The notes under the pieces: generated by a model
Told to the model about the DNA's origin: nothing
The model's database searches: none
The model's input: only the letters and a program-made list of their open reading frames with translations
From: Psychromicrobium silvestre
Lineage (GTDB): Bacteria; Actinomycetota; Actinomycetes; Actinomycetales; Micrococcaceae
Reading direction: 5' to 3'
NCBI RefSeq assembly: GCF_013408295.1
Contig: NZ_JACBYQ010000002.1
Coordinates: 558,001-622,000, forward strand
DNA length: 64,000 nucleotides
Translations under genes and position numbers: made by a program
Shown: positions 20,440-29,131 of the stretch, piece by piece
Numbering within the stretch: position 1 is the first letter of the stretch
Layout: every line of letters starts with the position of its first letter

Positions 20440-21564
20440 TTATTGATTGGGTAACCGAACCGGCATAACCAGGTATCGGTAGTCATCTTGGTCATCGCCA
20501 TCGATGTCGTTCTGCGCGGTCATCATCACCGGTTTAGGCGCAGAAGTGAAGGAGAAACGCACGTATTTGCTCTCGAAAGCGCCCAATCCTTCACTCAGAT
20601 AATGCGGATTGAAGGCAACCGTGATTTCTTCACCGCTGAGCCCCGCTTCCAGGGCTTCAGAAGCTTGAGCATCTTCGCCGGTTCCGGCATCCAGGCTCAA
20701 TTGCCCATCGGTGAACGCTAGGCGCACCGGGGTATTCCGTTCAGCCACCAGGGCAACCCTTCGTACCGCTTCAACCAAGGTGCTGGTCTCCACGGTTGCG
20801 TGAATCGGGGTGCTGTCCGGGAACAACGAGCGGATCTTGGGATAGTCACCGTCAACCAAAAGCGAGGTGGTACGGCGGCCGCCGCTTTCGAATCCGATGA
20901 GCTCGGAGTTATCCGAAAGTGCAATGTTGATATCGCCTGCGCCGCCGAGAGTCTTGGCAACTTCGCTCAAGGTCTTGGCTTTGACCAGTGCCGAGGTGGA
21001 AATCCCAGGCACCGCTGGTTTCCAGTTCAATTCACGCATTGCCAAACGGTAGCGATCGGTGGCCAGTAAGGTGATTAGATCATCCTCGATCTCCACCTTG
21101 ACGCCTGCCAAAATTGGCAAGGTGTCATCTTTGCTGGCCGCCACGGTGACCTGAGCGACGGCACGAGCAAAAGCATCTCCGGCTACGGTGCCACTGAGCT
21201 TAGGCAGTGCCGGTAGCTCGGGGTAATCGGCTTCCGGCATAGTTGCCAAATTAAAACGCGAGTTGCGGCAGCTGAGTGTGACCTTGGACCCATCTGTCTC
21301 AATGTCCACCGGAGCGGCGGGCAGACTGCGGCAGATATCGGCAAGCAGCCGACCTGAAACCAGGATGGTTCCTGGTTCGGCAATATCCGCAGGGATCTCG
21401 AGCCGAGCCGAAATCTCATAGTCAAAGCTCGAAAGACTCAGTGTCCCAGCTTCGGCCTTGAGTAATAGTCCGGAAAGTACCGGCACCGGTGGTCGTGGTG
21501 AAAGCGCGCGGGCAGCCCAGCCCACTGCATCATTGAGAACATCCCGTTCGACTCGAAACTTCAC
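20440..21564 (-). CDS. dnaN: DNA polymerase III sliding clamp (beta)
   Basis: This 374-aa protein is the dimeric ring that holds the polymerase on DNA. Three repeated clamp domains of about 125 residues each are visible, with the C-terminal VMPVRLPNQ forming part of the protein-binding pocket. The start is GTG at 21564 (reading VKFRVERDVLND). It is transcribed from the oriC region, away from and downstream of dnaA. Confidence 0.97.
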   Translation of the reverse strand: MKFRVERDVLNDAVGWAARALSPRPPVPVLSGLLLKAEAGTLSLSSFDYEISARLEIPADIAEPGTILVSGRLLADICRSLPAAPVDIETDGSKVTLSCRNSRFNLATMPEADYPELPALPKLSGTVAGDAFARAVAQVTVAASKDDTLPILAGVKVEIEDDLITLLATDRYRLAMRELNWKPAVPGISTSALVKAKTLSEVAKTLGGAGDINIALSDNSELIGFESGGRRTTSLLVDGDYPKIRSLFPDSTPIHATVETSTLVEAVRRVALVAERNTPVRLAFTDGQLSLDAGTGEDAQASEALEAGLSGEEITVAFNPHYLSEGLGAFESKYVRFSFTSAPKPVMMTAQNDIDGDDQDDYRYLVMPVRLPNQ

Positions 21565-21957
21565 GGCAAGGGTGCCCCTTTTCTTCCGGTTGTTGCTGGA
21601 ATGACATACTCCCAGACAGCTTAGCCGCTTCTGACCTTGCTTCGTCCACGTGGCGCTTTTCGGGAGCTGATCGGTGGGTGGTTGTTTTTTGAAAGATCAG
21701 ATTAATGGGATTCGTAGTGTTAATAACACCTGTGGATACTGTGGATAACTGCTCTCTGACCCGGGGTTTCGCCTTTGTGCCTGTGTACAGAATGTTGGTT
21801 CGGCGTCGTTCGGTAGGTGTGTACCGGTGGACAAACTACCTTGTGGTTATTGCCTTCCACAGCTCTAGAGGAGTTGTTCCTCCTAGAGTCCCGATTTTTC
21901 CCGTGGTAATCCACAGAGTTTTCCACAGCTGTTAAAAACTAGCCTTCAACTAGAGGT
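21565..21957. other. Probable oriC: dnaA-dnaN intergenic region with DnaA boxes
   Basis: This 393-nt gap has no gene. DnaA boxes: a perfect TGTGGATAA at 21740-21748, directly preceded by TGTGGATAC (21731-21739). On the other side of the gap lie TAATCCACA (21907-21915) and TTTTCCACA (21919-21927), each with one mismatch, and weaker forms at 21842-21850 and 21853-21861. An A+T-rich stretch with a T-run and the palindrome GTGTTAATAACAC (21681-21729) lies next to the perfect pair and could be the unwinding element. A further imperfect inverted repeat spans 21863-21888. The location between dnaA and dnaN is the usual oriC site in Actinobacteria. Confidence 0.85.
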
Positions 21958-23373
21958 TCAACCCTGGCGTTGTTGTTGTTTGATCAAGTTCGTCAGTTCG
22001 GTGACCTGATTGAAAATGGTGCGGCGTTCAGCCATTAGCTCGCGGATCTTCCGATCCGCGTGGATTACCGTGGTGTGATCGCGGCCGCCGAGCTCTTGGC
22101 CGATCTTTGGCAGCGACAGATCTGTTAGCTCGCGGCACAGATACATGGCGATCTGACGGGCATTCACCAGGGTACGGGTACGAGATTTAGAGCGCAGCTC
22201 GTCCAGACTCAGTTTGAAGTACTGCGCGGTCTGATCCAGGATGGTCGCTGCGGTGATCTGTTGGTCGCCGTCGTCGGAAATTAGGTCCTTCAAGACGGCT
22301 TCGGCTAGGCCTACATCGACCGATTGGCGGTTCAGCGAAGCGAAGGCGGTGACCCGGATTAGGGCACCTTCCAGCTCGCGGATATTGGTGGAGATCTTGG
22401 AGGCAATGTATTCGAGCACATCGTCCGGAGCATGCAGCCCCTCACCAATCGCCTTCTTTCTTAGGATGGCGATCCGTGTTTCCAATTCAGGTGGTTGTAC
22501 ATCGGTAAGCAGCCCCCATTCAAAGCGGGAGCGCATCCGTTCTTCGAATCCGGAGAGCTGTTTGGGCGGTAGGTCAGAAGTGATGACCACCTGCTTATTG
22601 TGATTGTGTAAGGCGTTGAAGGTATGGAAGAACTCTTCCTGGGTCGCTTCCTTGCCGGAGAGGAACTGGATATCGTCGATCAGCAGGATGTCTACATTGC
22701 GGTAGGTGGTTTTAAAGCTGGTGCCTTCGTCGTAGCGGATGGAGTTGATGAACTCATTGGTGAACTCCTCTGAATTCACATAACGAACCCGGATCCCGCT
22801 GTAGAGCCTGCGCGCGTAGTGGCCGATGGCATGTAGTAGATGAGTTTTACCTAGGCCGGAATCGCCGTAGATGAAGAGCGGGTTATAGGCCTTGGCTGGG
22901 GCTTCCGCGACGGCTACCGCGGCCGCGTGCGCGAAGCGGTTCGATTGTCCGATCACGAAGGTATCAAAGAGGTACTTCGGATTGAGCCGACCGAATTCAT
23001 TCGAGGTACTTGGCGGGGTGGGCTGCGGCCGGGATTCCTCTTGATCGGAGCCCTGATCGGCGGCCTGGTCAATTTCGGGTTCTTCTTCAACGGCAACGGG
23101 AGCTAGTTCGGTGTCGATGCTGATGGCACACAACACGTCCTCGCCGAAAACCTCCCGCAACGCTAACTCAAGCGAACCTTTGATCTGGTTTTGCAGCACT
23201 TCGCGGGTGAGCTCATTGGGCACGGCTACTAGCAGAGTTGAGCCAATCAGTCCTTGTGCCTGGGCCAGAGTGATGAAACCGCGCTGCCTGGGAGATACAT
23301 GTTCATCGCCTTCCAGTATTTTGACGACCTTGCGCCATAGCCCTGCTACGTCGTCGGTGTTTTCTGTGTTCAT
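21958..23373 (-). CDS. dnaA: Chromosomal replication initiator DnaA
   Basis: This 471-aa AAA+ initiator binds DnaA boxes and opens oriC. Domain I covers about residues 1-90, followed by an acidic, Gln-rich linker (domain II, about 105-140). Domain III has Walker A GDSGLGKTHLLHA, Walker B LLIDDIQFL and the arginine finger in RMRSRFEWGL. Domain IV ends with the DNA-recognition motif GGRDHTTVIHADRKI. The linker is shorter than in Streptomyces. Boxes on both sides (oriC and 23523-23531) allow autoregulation. Confidence 0.98.
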   Translation of the reverse strand: MNTENTDDVAGLWRKVVKILEGDEHVSPRQRGFITLAQAQGLIGSTLLVAVPNELTREVLQNQIKGSLELALREVFGEDVLCAISIDTELAPVAVEEEPEIDQAADQGSDQEESRPQPTPPSTSNEFGRLNPKYLFDTFVIGQSNRFAHAAAVAVAEAPAKAYNPLFIYGDSGLGKTHLLHAIGHYARRLYSGIRVRYVNSEEFTNEFINSIRYDEGTSFKTTYRNVDILLIDDIQFLSGKEATQEEFFHTFNALHNHNKQVVITSDLPPKQLSGFEERMRSRFEWGLLTDVQPPELETRIAILRKKAIGEGLHAPDDVLEYIASKISTNIRELEGALIRVTAFASLNRQSVDVGLAEAVLKDLISDDGDQQITAATILDQTAQYFKLSLDELRSKSRTRTLVNARQIAMYLCRELTDLSLPKIGQELGGRDHTTVIHADRKIRELMAERRTIFNQVTELTNLIKQQQRQG

Positions 23374-23716
23374 TCAGTTCCCCTAGCGGCTGCAATACGT
23401 GCCATTCGCCGTTGTCCTTGGAGACTCAAGATCTCAGTAGTGACTGTTCGATGAAAGGTCATTGAACAAGAGTATGGGATGCTATCGGCATCCGGTAGCG
23501 GTTGAGGGGCTGCAGGCTCCCCTGTGGATAACTCTGTGGAGATCTGTTCTTGTGCCAACCTCCTATCGCTTTCAGTTTGACTGTCCATAAGCTCATGGCC
23601 TAACGTTAGGAAGTCCTTTGTGCCTGTATTTAGGTACCTGATATTTCAGCGTCGGCCTGTTACTTCCCCAGTCGCAACAGCCTCGGCGTTCCAAAAGATT
23701 TCTTGGAGTTGACACC
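23374..23716. promoter_or_regulatory. dnaA-rpmH divergent intergenic region
   Basis: This 343-nt region must hold the dnaA (minus) and rpmH (plus) promoters. It contains a perfect DnaA box TGTGGATAA at 23523-23531 and a related TGTGGAGAT at 23535-23543. They suit DnaA autoregulation. The 13-mer CCTTTGTGCCTGT at 23615-23627 also occurs in the oriC region at 21772-21784. Confidence 0.7.
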
Positions 23717-23854
23717 GTGAGCAAGCGGACTTTTCAGCCGAACAACCGTCGTCGTGCCAAAAAGCATGGCTTCCGTCTTCGTATGCGTACTCGTGCGGGC
23801 CGCGCCATCCTGGCCGCCCGCCGTTCGAAGGGTCGCGTGGAGCTGTCGGCGTAA
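23717..23854 (+). CDS. rpmH: 50S ribosomal protein L34
   Basis: This 45-aa, very basic ribosomal protein starts at GTG and reads [18 protein letters not shown], followed by the conserved [15 protein letters not shown] and ending GRVELSA. It sits divergent from dnaA and 61 nt before rnpA, the near-universal arrangement. It is shorter than most annotation cut-offs but unmistakable. Confidence 0.98.
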   Translation: MSKRTFQPNNRRRAKKHGFRLRMRTRAGRAILAARRSKGRVELSA

Positions 23855-23915
23855 GCCGATTTCGCAACTGGACCGGGCTAGTCCTACTTTCTGATTCCTA
23901 AGAGAGCAGGCACCT

Positions 23916-24323
23916 GTGCTTCCAGTAGCCAATCGCATCCGTTCGGCCAGCGATTTTTCTCACACCGTCCGTTCCGGCGTCCGTTCAGGGCGCCGGAACT
24001 TGGTGTTATATACGCTCGTTGAACCAACGGGGCCGAGCAAAGTGGGTTTCATTGTGGCTAAGACGGTGGGTAATGCCGTCATTCGAAATCGCGTGAAACG
24101 CAGATTACGAGCCGCGGCCGCTCTATCGGTCTCCGAGCAGCCAACAGGGTTGAGAATAGTAGTACGCGCACTGCCCGCTGCGGCTCAGTCCGGTTGGCAG
24201 GAGCTGCTTGAGGACTATAACTCGGCCCTGCAGGCTAATTGTGAAAAGGCAGCAAAGAAGGCACTCAAAACCGTGCGGTCGTCAACTGACCGCACCAATG
24301 GCGGAAAGGCGGCTCATGCTTAG
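23916..24323 (+). CDS. rnpA: Ribonuclease P protein component
   Basis: This 135-aa basic protein assists the RNase P RNA in cutting 5' leaders from tRNA precursors. The family signature VGNAVIRNRVKRRLRAA (RNR motif) is clear, with an N-terminal VANRIRSASDFSHTVR. The start is GTG at 23916. It overlaps yidD by 8 nt. Confidence 0.96.
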   Translation: MLPVANRIRSASDFSHTVRSGVRSGRRNLVLYTLVEPTGPSKVGFIVAKTVGNAVIRNRVKRRLRAAAALSVSEQPTGLRIVVRALPAAAQSGWQELLEDYNSALQANCEKAAKKALKTVRSSTDRTNGGKAAHA

Positions 24324-24714
24324 CTCGGCAACAAAGCCTCTTGCCGCCGTCGGCCGCTTTCTCTGGTACCTGCCGCGCCGAGCGCTGATCCTTTTTTTGA
24401 AAGCCTATCGGGTGCTAATTTCCCCGCTTTATGGGCAGGTCTGTCGCTATTTTCCAAGTTGCTCAGCCTATGCGCTGGAAGCCATCACGGTGCATGGCGC
24501 TGTTCGCGGCAGCTATTTAGCGGCTCGCCGGTTGCTCCGTTGCCATCCCTGGAGTGCTGGCGGCGTAGACCACATACCCGCTCATCGTGATGAGCATCAA
24601 AATTTTGCCGGGTTGCCAATGGAGTCCACGCCCCGGATCGTAGTGCTCAACCACCCTGAGCGCTATCTCGACCACCTGCACGATGGCACCGATTCTTTGA
24701 ATCGGGCGGCCTGA
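24316..24714 (+). CDS. yidD: Membrane protein insertion efficiency factor YidD
   Basis: This 132-aa protein has the YidD core: KAYRVLISPLYG, then CRYFPSCSAYALEAI with its conserved Cys residues, then RLLRCHPWSAGGVDHIP. It associates peripherally with the membrane and assists YidC-dependent insertion. The core is about 85 residues; the C-terminal 40 (from HRDEHQNFAG) are an unconserved extension. I chose the ATG at 24316, which overlaps the rnpA stop. A longer in-frame reading from 24208 would lie inside rnpA. Confidence 0.92.
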   Translation: MLSSATKPLAAVGRFLWYLPRRALILFLKAYRVLISPLYGQVCRYFPSCSAYALEAITVHGAVRGSYLAARRLLRCHPWSAGGVDHIPAHRDEHQNFAGLPMESTPRIVVLNHPERYLDHLHDGTDSLNRAA

Positions 24715-24739
24715 GGCTTAGAGGGGAAAATAGCGAAGT

Positions 24740-25714
24740 ATGGATCTCTTTGGATTCTTAGGAACCATCCTGACGCCGTTCAAATGGCTGGTGTCTTGGA
24801 TCATGTGGGCCTTCCATGAGGGCTTTACCTTTATTGGGCTGCCTTCGGGATCGGGGTGGACCTGGACGCTGTCCATTGTTGGCCTGGTGCTGGTGATCCG
24901 GGCTGCGTTGATTCCGGTCTTTGTCCGGCAAATCAAAGCCCAGCGAGGTATGCAGGCCTTGCAGCCGGAGATGAAGAAGCTGCAGGCAAAGTACAAGGGC
25001 AAGACTGACCAGCTCTCCCGCCAGGCGATGGCCCAGGAACAGATGGCGCTGTACAAATCTCACGGCACCAACCCCTTCTCGGCCTGCCTGCCGATCCTGA
25101 TTCAAATGCCGTTCTTCTTCTCGCTTTTCCAGGTGCTCTCCGGGGTGGCTCACGCAAGCCAGAATAATCAGGGCATTTTTGCGCTGAGTGCCGATCAGAT
25201 CAAGCAGTTCGATAATGCCGACATTTTCGGAGCCCGGCTCTCGGATGCCTTCTTGCCGCAGATTCAGAACGGCAATAGCAATATTTCCGTGGTGATTCTT
25301 TCACTCATCATGATCCTGGCGATGATTGCGTCACAGTTCATTACCCAGAAGCAGATCATGTCTAAGAACATGAGCGACGAGGCGATGGCTTCCCCGTTCA
25401 TGCGCCAGCAGAAGATGATGCTCTACATCCTGCCCTTGGTGTTCGGTGTTGGTGGCATTAACTTCCCGATCGGCGTCCTGATTTACTGGACCACGACGAA
25501 CCTCTGGACCATGGGTCAGCAGTTCTTCGTGATCCGTCGGATGCCGACGCCGGGTTCACCCGCTTACCGCGAGTACATGAAGCGTCGCGAAGCGAAGGGT
25601 CTTCCCCTGGTGAATCATCAGGGCAAGAAGACCGAAGAGACAGTTTCCGAAGTGGTCGAAGAGATCAAGGGCCAGCGTGTCCAGCCCCAACGCAAGAATC
25701 GAAGGAAAAAGTAA
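24740..25714 (+). CDS. yidC: Membrane protein insertase YidC
   Basis: This 324-aa Oxa1-type insertase has about five membrane helices and lacks the large periplasmic domain of Gram-negative YidC. The hydrophilic-groove Arg54 is in VLVIRAALIPVFV. The coiled cytoplasmic loop covers about residues 64-110 and is followed by NPFSACLPILIQMPFFFSLF. The tail is basic (PQRKNRRKK), as expected for ribosome contact. The stop overlaps the jag start. Confidence 0.96.
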   Translation: MDLFGFLGTILTPFKWLVSWIMWAFHEGFTFIGLPSGSGWTWTLSIVGLVLVIRAALIPVFVRQIKAQRGMQALQPEMKKLQAKYKGKTDQLSRQAMAQEQMALYKSHGTNPFSACLPILIQMPFFFSLFQVLSGVAHASQNNQGIFALSADQIKQFDNADIFGARLSDAFLPQIQNGNSNISVVILSLIMILAMIASQFITQKQIMSKNMSDEAMASPFMRQQKMMLYILPLVFGVGGINFPIGVLIYWTTTNLWTMGQQFFVIRRMPTPGSPAYREYMKRREAKGLPLVNHQGKKTEETVSEVVEEIKGQRVQPQRKNRRKK

Positions 25715-26250
25715 TGACTGCCGAATTGCCTGTTGAAGATCTGACCGAGACCGTCCAAGAGGACCAAGAAGCCCCCACCGTGAGTCGCCTCGAAGAAGAG
25801 GGCGATGTGGCGGCCGATTACCTGGAGGAACTTCTCGATATCGCTGATATCGATGGTGATATCGATATCGAGGTACGCAACGGTCGTAGCTATCTTTCTA
25901 TCGTCACCGAGGAACAGAGTGATGCCCTCAGTGCCCTAGTCGGCCGTGACGGCGAGGTTCTGGAGGCGCTGCAGGAACTGACTCGGTTGAATGTGCTCTC
26001 GGCGACCGGGCACCGCTCCAGGCTGGTACTGGATATCACCGGTTACCGTCAGGAACGGGCTGGGGTACTAGCCCAGATTGCCAAGGATGCAACCGCACAG
26101 GTCAAGGAAACGGGCGAAGCTGTGGCACTGAAGGCCATGGGTGCCTATGAGCGCAAGATTGTTCACGACGCCGTGGCCGAGCTTGGTTTTGTTAGCGAGT
26201 CGGAGGGCGAGGGCGCCAGCCGGCATATTGTGGTTAGCGCGGCCGAATAG
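25714..26250 (+). CDS. KH/R3H RNA-binding protein (Jag/KhpB-like)
   Basis: This 178-aa protein has an acidic N-terminus, a KH-like domain (about 35-110) and a C-terminal R3H domain (about 120-178; YERKIVHDAVAELGF). The larger Jag_N domain of Firmicutes is absent, as usual in Actinobacteria. It is thought to bind RNA and influence cell elongation and envelope synthesis. The ATG overlaps the yidC stop by 1 nt. Confidence 0.92.
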   Translation: MTAELPVEDLTETVQEDQEAPTVSRLEEEGDVAADYLEELLDIADIDGDIDIEVRNGRSYLSIVTEEQSDALSALVGRDGEVLEALQELTRLNVLSATGHRSRLVLDITGYRQERAGVLAQIAKDATAQVKETGEAVALKAMGAYERKIVHDAVAELGFVSESEGEGASRHIVVSAAE

Positions 26251-26267
26251 CTTTCGGTATCCCGGAT

Positions 26268-26927
26268 ATGTCTGAATCACCAGAGCTGACCTCCGAGGTC
26301 GAGCAAGCCGCCCGTGCTGTGTTTGGCGATCGCCTTGCCTTGGCCGAACGTTACGTTGAACATCTGGCCACTTCCGGCATCGAACGTGGGCTGATTGGCC
26401 CACGTGAGGTCCCCCGCTTATGGGATCGTCATGTGCTTAACTGTGCCGTTGTGGCGGAGCTGATTGACGACGGCGTACATCTCGCCGATGTGGGTAGTGG
26501 CGCTGGCCTGCCAGGTCTGTGCCTTGCCTTGGCTCGTCCGGACTTGCAGATCACTCTGATTGAGCCGCTTGAACGGCGAGTGATCTGGTTGGAAGAAGTT
26601 ATCGCTGACCTTGGGCTCTCCGGAGTGCGGGTGCTTCGGATGCGGGCAGAGCAGGCTGTCTCCGAGGTGGATGCTCAGGTAGTGACCGCACGCGCAGTTT
26701 CGGCTCTGGATAAATTGGCTGCATTGACGATTCCGTTGCTACATGGAAAAGGTCAGGTGCTGGCGATCAAGGGTCGTAGCGCACAGGAAGAGATCGATAA
26801 GGCTCAGAAGGTCCTCCGCAAGTTCAAGGTCTCTCAGACCGAGATACTGACCGCGGGAGCAGAGGTATTGACCGCGCCGACTACGGTGGTGCGTATTAGA
26901 GTGGGCGGTTCGCTGCCGGTAGGCTAG
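26268..26927 (+). CDS. rsmG: 16S rRNA (guanine-527 N7) methyltransferase RsmG
   Basis: This 219-aa SAM-dependent enzyme is predicted to methylate G527 in the 530 loop of 16S rRNA; loss of RsmG gives low-level streptomycin resistance in other bacteria. Motif I is ADVGSGAGLPGLCLAL, the adjacent acidic residue is in ITLIEPLERRVIWLEE, and the conserved VTARAVSAL segment is present. It lies between jag and parA as in most relatives. Confidence 0.95.
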   Translation: MSESPELTSEVEQAARAVFGDRLALAERYVEHLATSGIERGLIGPREVPRLWDRHVLNCAVVAELIDDGVHLADVGSGAGLPGLCLALARPDLQITLIEPLERRVIWLEEVIADLGLSGVRVLRMRAEQAVSEVDAQVVTARAVSALDKLAALTIPLLHGKGQVLAIKGRSAQEEIDKAQKVLRKFKVSQTEILTAGAEVLTAPTTVVRIRVGGSLPVG

Positions 26928-26971
26928 AAGCTATTGGCGGCTGATTAGCTGGCTATGGAGAGGTAGAACAA

Positions 26972-28015
26972 GTGAGCAAACAGTCTGGATCCAGTCAACG
27001 GATTCCGTCCTTTAATGCTCTAGGATCAACTCTTTCCGGTAAAAGACAATCTAAATCGGTTGATTTATCTGGAGACTCGAGTGTTTCACGTGAAACAAAG
27101 TCTGGTAGAAATGTGATTGATGAAGTAGGCGACGATAGTCCGATCGGCCGCGAGTTGGCCAATGAAACCCGCCGCAGGGAGAAGTTACTCGGTAGGCGAC
27201 TTCCGCGACCGGAAGCTACCAGGGTTTTGACCGTAGCCAATCAAAAAGGCGGTGTGGGCAAAACAACCACTGCGGTGAATATTGCTGCTGCCTTGGCTGC
27301 AGCGGGTCTTGAGGTCCTGGTGGTGGACATGGATCCGCAGGGAAATGCCTCCACTGCTCTAGGTATTGATCATCGCGCCGATGTCGAGAGTGTCTACGAG
27401 GTATTGATTGATGACGTTCCTCTGGCAGATGTTGTCGCACCCAGTCCCGACCTGAACCATTTGTATTGTGCTCCGGCCACTATCCATTTGGCTGGCGCAG
27501 ATTTGGAATTGGTTTCGTTGGTGGCTCGTGAACAGCGCCTTCGGAAAGCCATTGATGCGTATACGGAGTATCGTGCGGATTCGGGGCTTCCCAGGCTCGA
27601 CTATGTATTCATTGACTGCCCTCCAAGCCTAGGGCTGTTGACGGTGAATGCATTCTGCGCTGCTTCAGAGGTTCTGATTCCGATTCAGTGTGAGTACTAC
27701 GCTCTGGAGGGGCTGAGTCAGCTTCTTAATAATGTTGCCATGATTCAAAAGCATCTGAATAGTGAACTTGTAGTCTCTACTATTTTGCTGACCATGTACG
27801 ACGGGCGGACAAATCTAGCGGCGCAGGTTGCGGCTGACGTGCGCGAACACTTTCCTGAATTGGTTTTGAAGGCTGTTATACCGCGTTCTGTACGTATTTC
27901 AGAAGCTCCGAGCTTCCAACAGACTGTGATGACCTATGATCCTTCATCCACTGGCGCCTTGGGATACCTAGAGGCAGCCGCGGAGCTTGCTGAAAGAGCC
28001 ACGCGGAGCAGTTAG
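26972..28015 (+). CDS. parA: Chromosome partitioning ATPase ParA
   Basis: This 347-aa deviant Walker ATPase moves the ParB-parS complex during segregation. The deviant Walker A is KGGVGKTT (about 91-98), followed by VLVVDMDPQGNASTALG and the Walker B-like YVFIDCPPSLGLLT. An N-terminal extension of about 85 residues precedes the ATPase fold; such extensions bind DNA or polar partners in actinobacteria. The start is GTG with GGAGAGG 9 nt upstream. A parS site lies inside codons 38-42. Confidence 0.96.
   Translation: MSKQSGSSQRIPSFNALGSTLSGKRQSKSVDLSGDSSVSRETKSGRNVIDEVGDDSPIGRELANETRRREKLLGRRLPRPEATRVLTVANQKGGVGKTTTAVNIAAALAAAGLEVLVVDMDPQGNASTALGIDHRADVESVYEVLIDDVPLADVVAPSPDLNHLYCAPATIHLAGADLELVSLVAREQRLRKAIDAYTEYRADSGLPRLDYVFIDCPPSLGLLTVNAFCAASEVLIPIQCEYYALEGLSQLLNNVAMIQKHLNSELVVSTILLTMYDGRTNLAAQVAADVREHFPELVLKAVIPRSVRISEAPSFQQTVMTYDPSSTGALGYLEAAAELAERATRSS
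27082..27097. promoter_or_regulatory. parS site 1 (inside parA)
   Basis: TGTTTCACGTGAAACA is a perfect 16-bp parS palindrome, the ParB binding and loading site. It is read in parA as Val-Ser-Arg-Glu-Thr. Confidence 0.97.
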
Positions 28016-28066
28016 AATTATTGCAAGAACCATTCGTCGCCTTAGGCAGGCAGATAGGTATTGCAA

Positions 28067-29074
28067 ATGACTGAAAAACGGGCGACAGCAGATAGGCAAC
28101 GACGCGGATTGGGCCGCGGATTAGGCGCATTGATTCCGTCTGCGGATGTTTCACGTGAAACAGAGGAGTCCGCCTCGCGGCCGGTAGATCTATTCTTTCC
28201 AGAAGGCACTCCCAAAAAGCCGCTACGAGCCAAGGTTTCACGTGAAACACCGGAGCTCTTAGAGGTTCCCGGGGCCAGTTTTGCCCAACTTAAGCTAAGC
28301 GACATTCATCCGAATCGTAAACAGCCGCGATCTATCTTTGATGAAGAAGATATGGCTGAATTGGTGCACTCAATTCGCGAAATTGGGGTGCTTCAACCAA
28401 TTGTGGTGCGTAAGAGCACTGAAAAGGGTGATGAATCCTACGAATTGGTGATGGGTGAGCGGCGTTGGCGTGCCAGTCAACTGGCCGGAACCGAAACAAT
28501 CCCCGCGATCGTCAGAGATACCGCAGATGATGATCTGCTGCGGGATGCCTTACTCGAGAACTTGCATCGTAGTCAGTTGAATCCGTTGGAAGAAGCAGCT
28601 GCGTACCAGCAGCTGCTGGAGGATTTCGGTACCACTCACGAACAATTGGCTGATCGGATAGGTCGCTCCAGGCCTCAAGTTTCAAACACTTTACGACTGT
28701 TGAAGCTACCCCCGGTGGTACAGCGACGTGTCGCCGCTGGGGTTCTGTCTGCTGGACATGCCCGCGCCTTGCTTTCTCTCCCGGATGAGGAGGCAATTGA
28801 ACGGTTGGCTCAACGGATTGTTGCGGAAGGTATGTCCGTACGAGCAACTGAAGAGGCTGTGGCCCTGTGGCAGTCTCCGGCGGAGAAGAGGCCGACGGGT
28901 GAGCGTAGCTCCGCCCGGCACGAACGACTGGATTTTTTGGCTAGTTCCTTGGCCGATCGTTTGGATACTAGTGTGAAGATCTCGCTGGGCGCTCGGAAGG
29001 GAAAGGTCAGCATCGAATTTGCTTCCGTTGAAGACCTTAACCGAATCATGAGTGTACTGAACCCAGAAGGTTAG
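28067..29074 (+). CDS. parB: Chromosome partitioning protein ParB
   Basis: This 335-aa protein is the centromere-binding CTPase. The CTP-binding motif is GERRWRAS, and the ParB/Srx fold starts at LKLSDIHPNRKQPRS. The helix-turn-helix is THEQLADRIGRSRPQVSNTL, and a C-terminal dimerisation domain is present. I chose ATG 28067 with AGATAGG 8 nt upstream; a TTG two codons earlier is possible. Two parS sites lie in its first 65 codons and a third forms its terminator. Confidence 0.96.
   Translation: MTEKRATADRQRRGLGRGLGALIPSADVSRETEESASRPVDLFFPEGTPKKPLRAKVSRETPELLEVPGASFAQLKLSDIHPNRKQPRSIFDEEDMAELVHSIREIGVLQPIVVRKSTEKGDESYELVMGERRWRASQLAGTETIPAIVRDTADDDLLRDALLENLHRSQLNPLEEAAAYQQLLEDFGTTHEQLADRIGRSRPQVSNTLRLLKLPPVVQRRVAAGVLSAGHARALLSLPDEEAIERLAQRIVAEGMSVRATEEAVALWQSPAEKRPTGERSSARHERLDFLASSLADRLDTSVKISLGARKGKVSIEFASVEDLNRIMSVLNPEG
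28147..28162. promoter_or_regulatory. parS site 2 (inside parB)
   Basis: Perfect TGTTTCACGTGAAACA within the 5' end of parB, again read as Val-Ser-Arg-Glu-Thr. Confidence 0.97.
28234..28249. promoter_or_regulatory. parS site 3 (inside parB)
   Basis: GGTTTCACGTGAAACA matches parS at 15 of 16 positions. It lies 87 nt from site 2 (start to start) and is read as Val-Ser-Arg-Glu-Thr. Confidence 0.92.
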
Positions 29075-29079
29075 AGGGT

Positions 29080-29125
29080 AAAGAAAAGCCCCGTTGTTTC
29101 ACGTGAAACAACGGGGCTTTTCTTT
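29080..29125. terminator. Bidirectional parB/trxA terminator built on parS site 4
   Basis: A perfect 46-bp palindrome lies between convergent parB (stop at 29074) and trxA (stop at 29132). The tip is a perfect parS (29095-29110). The stem continues with GCCCC/GGGGC and ends with AAAGAAAA/TTTTCTTT, giving U-tracts in both directions. One element thus appears to serve as transcription terminator and ParB binding site. Confidence 0.93.
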
Positions 29126-29131
29126 GGCTAT

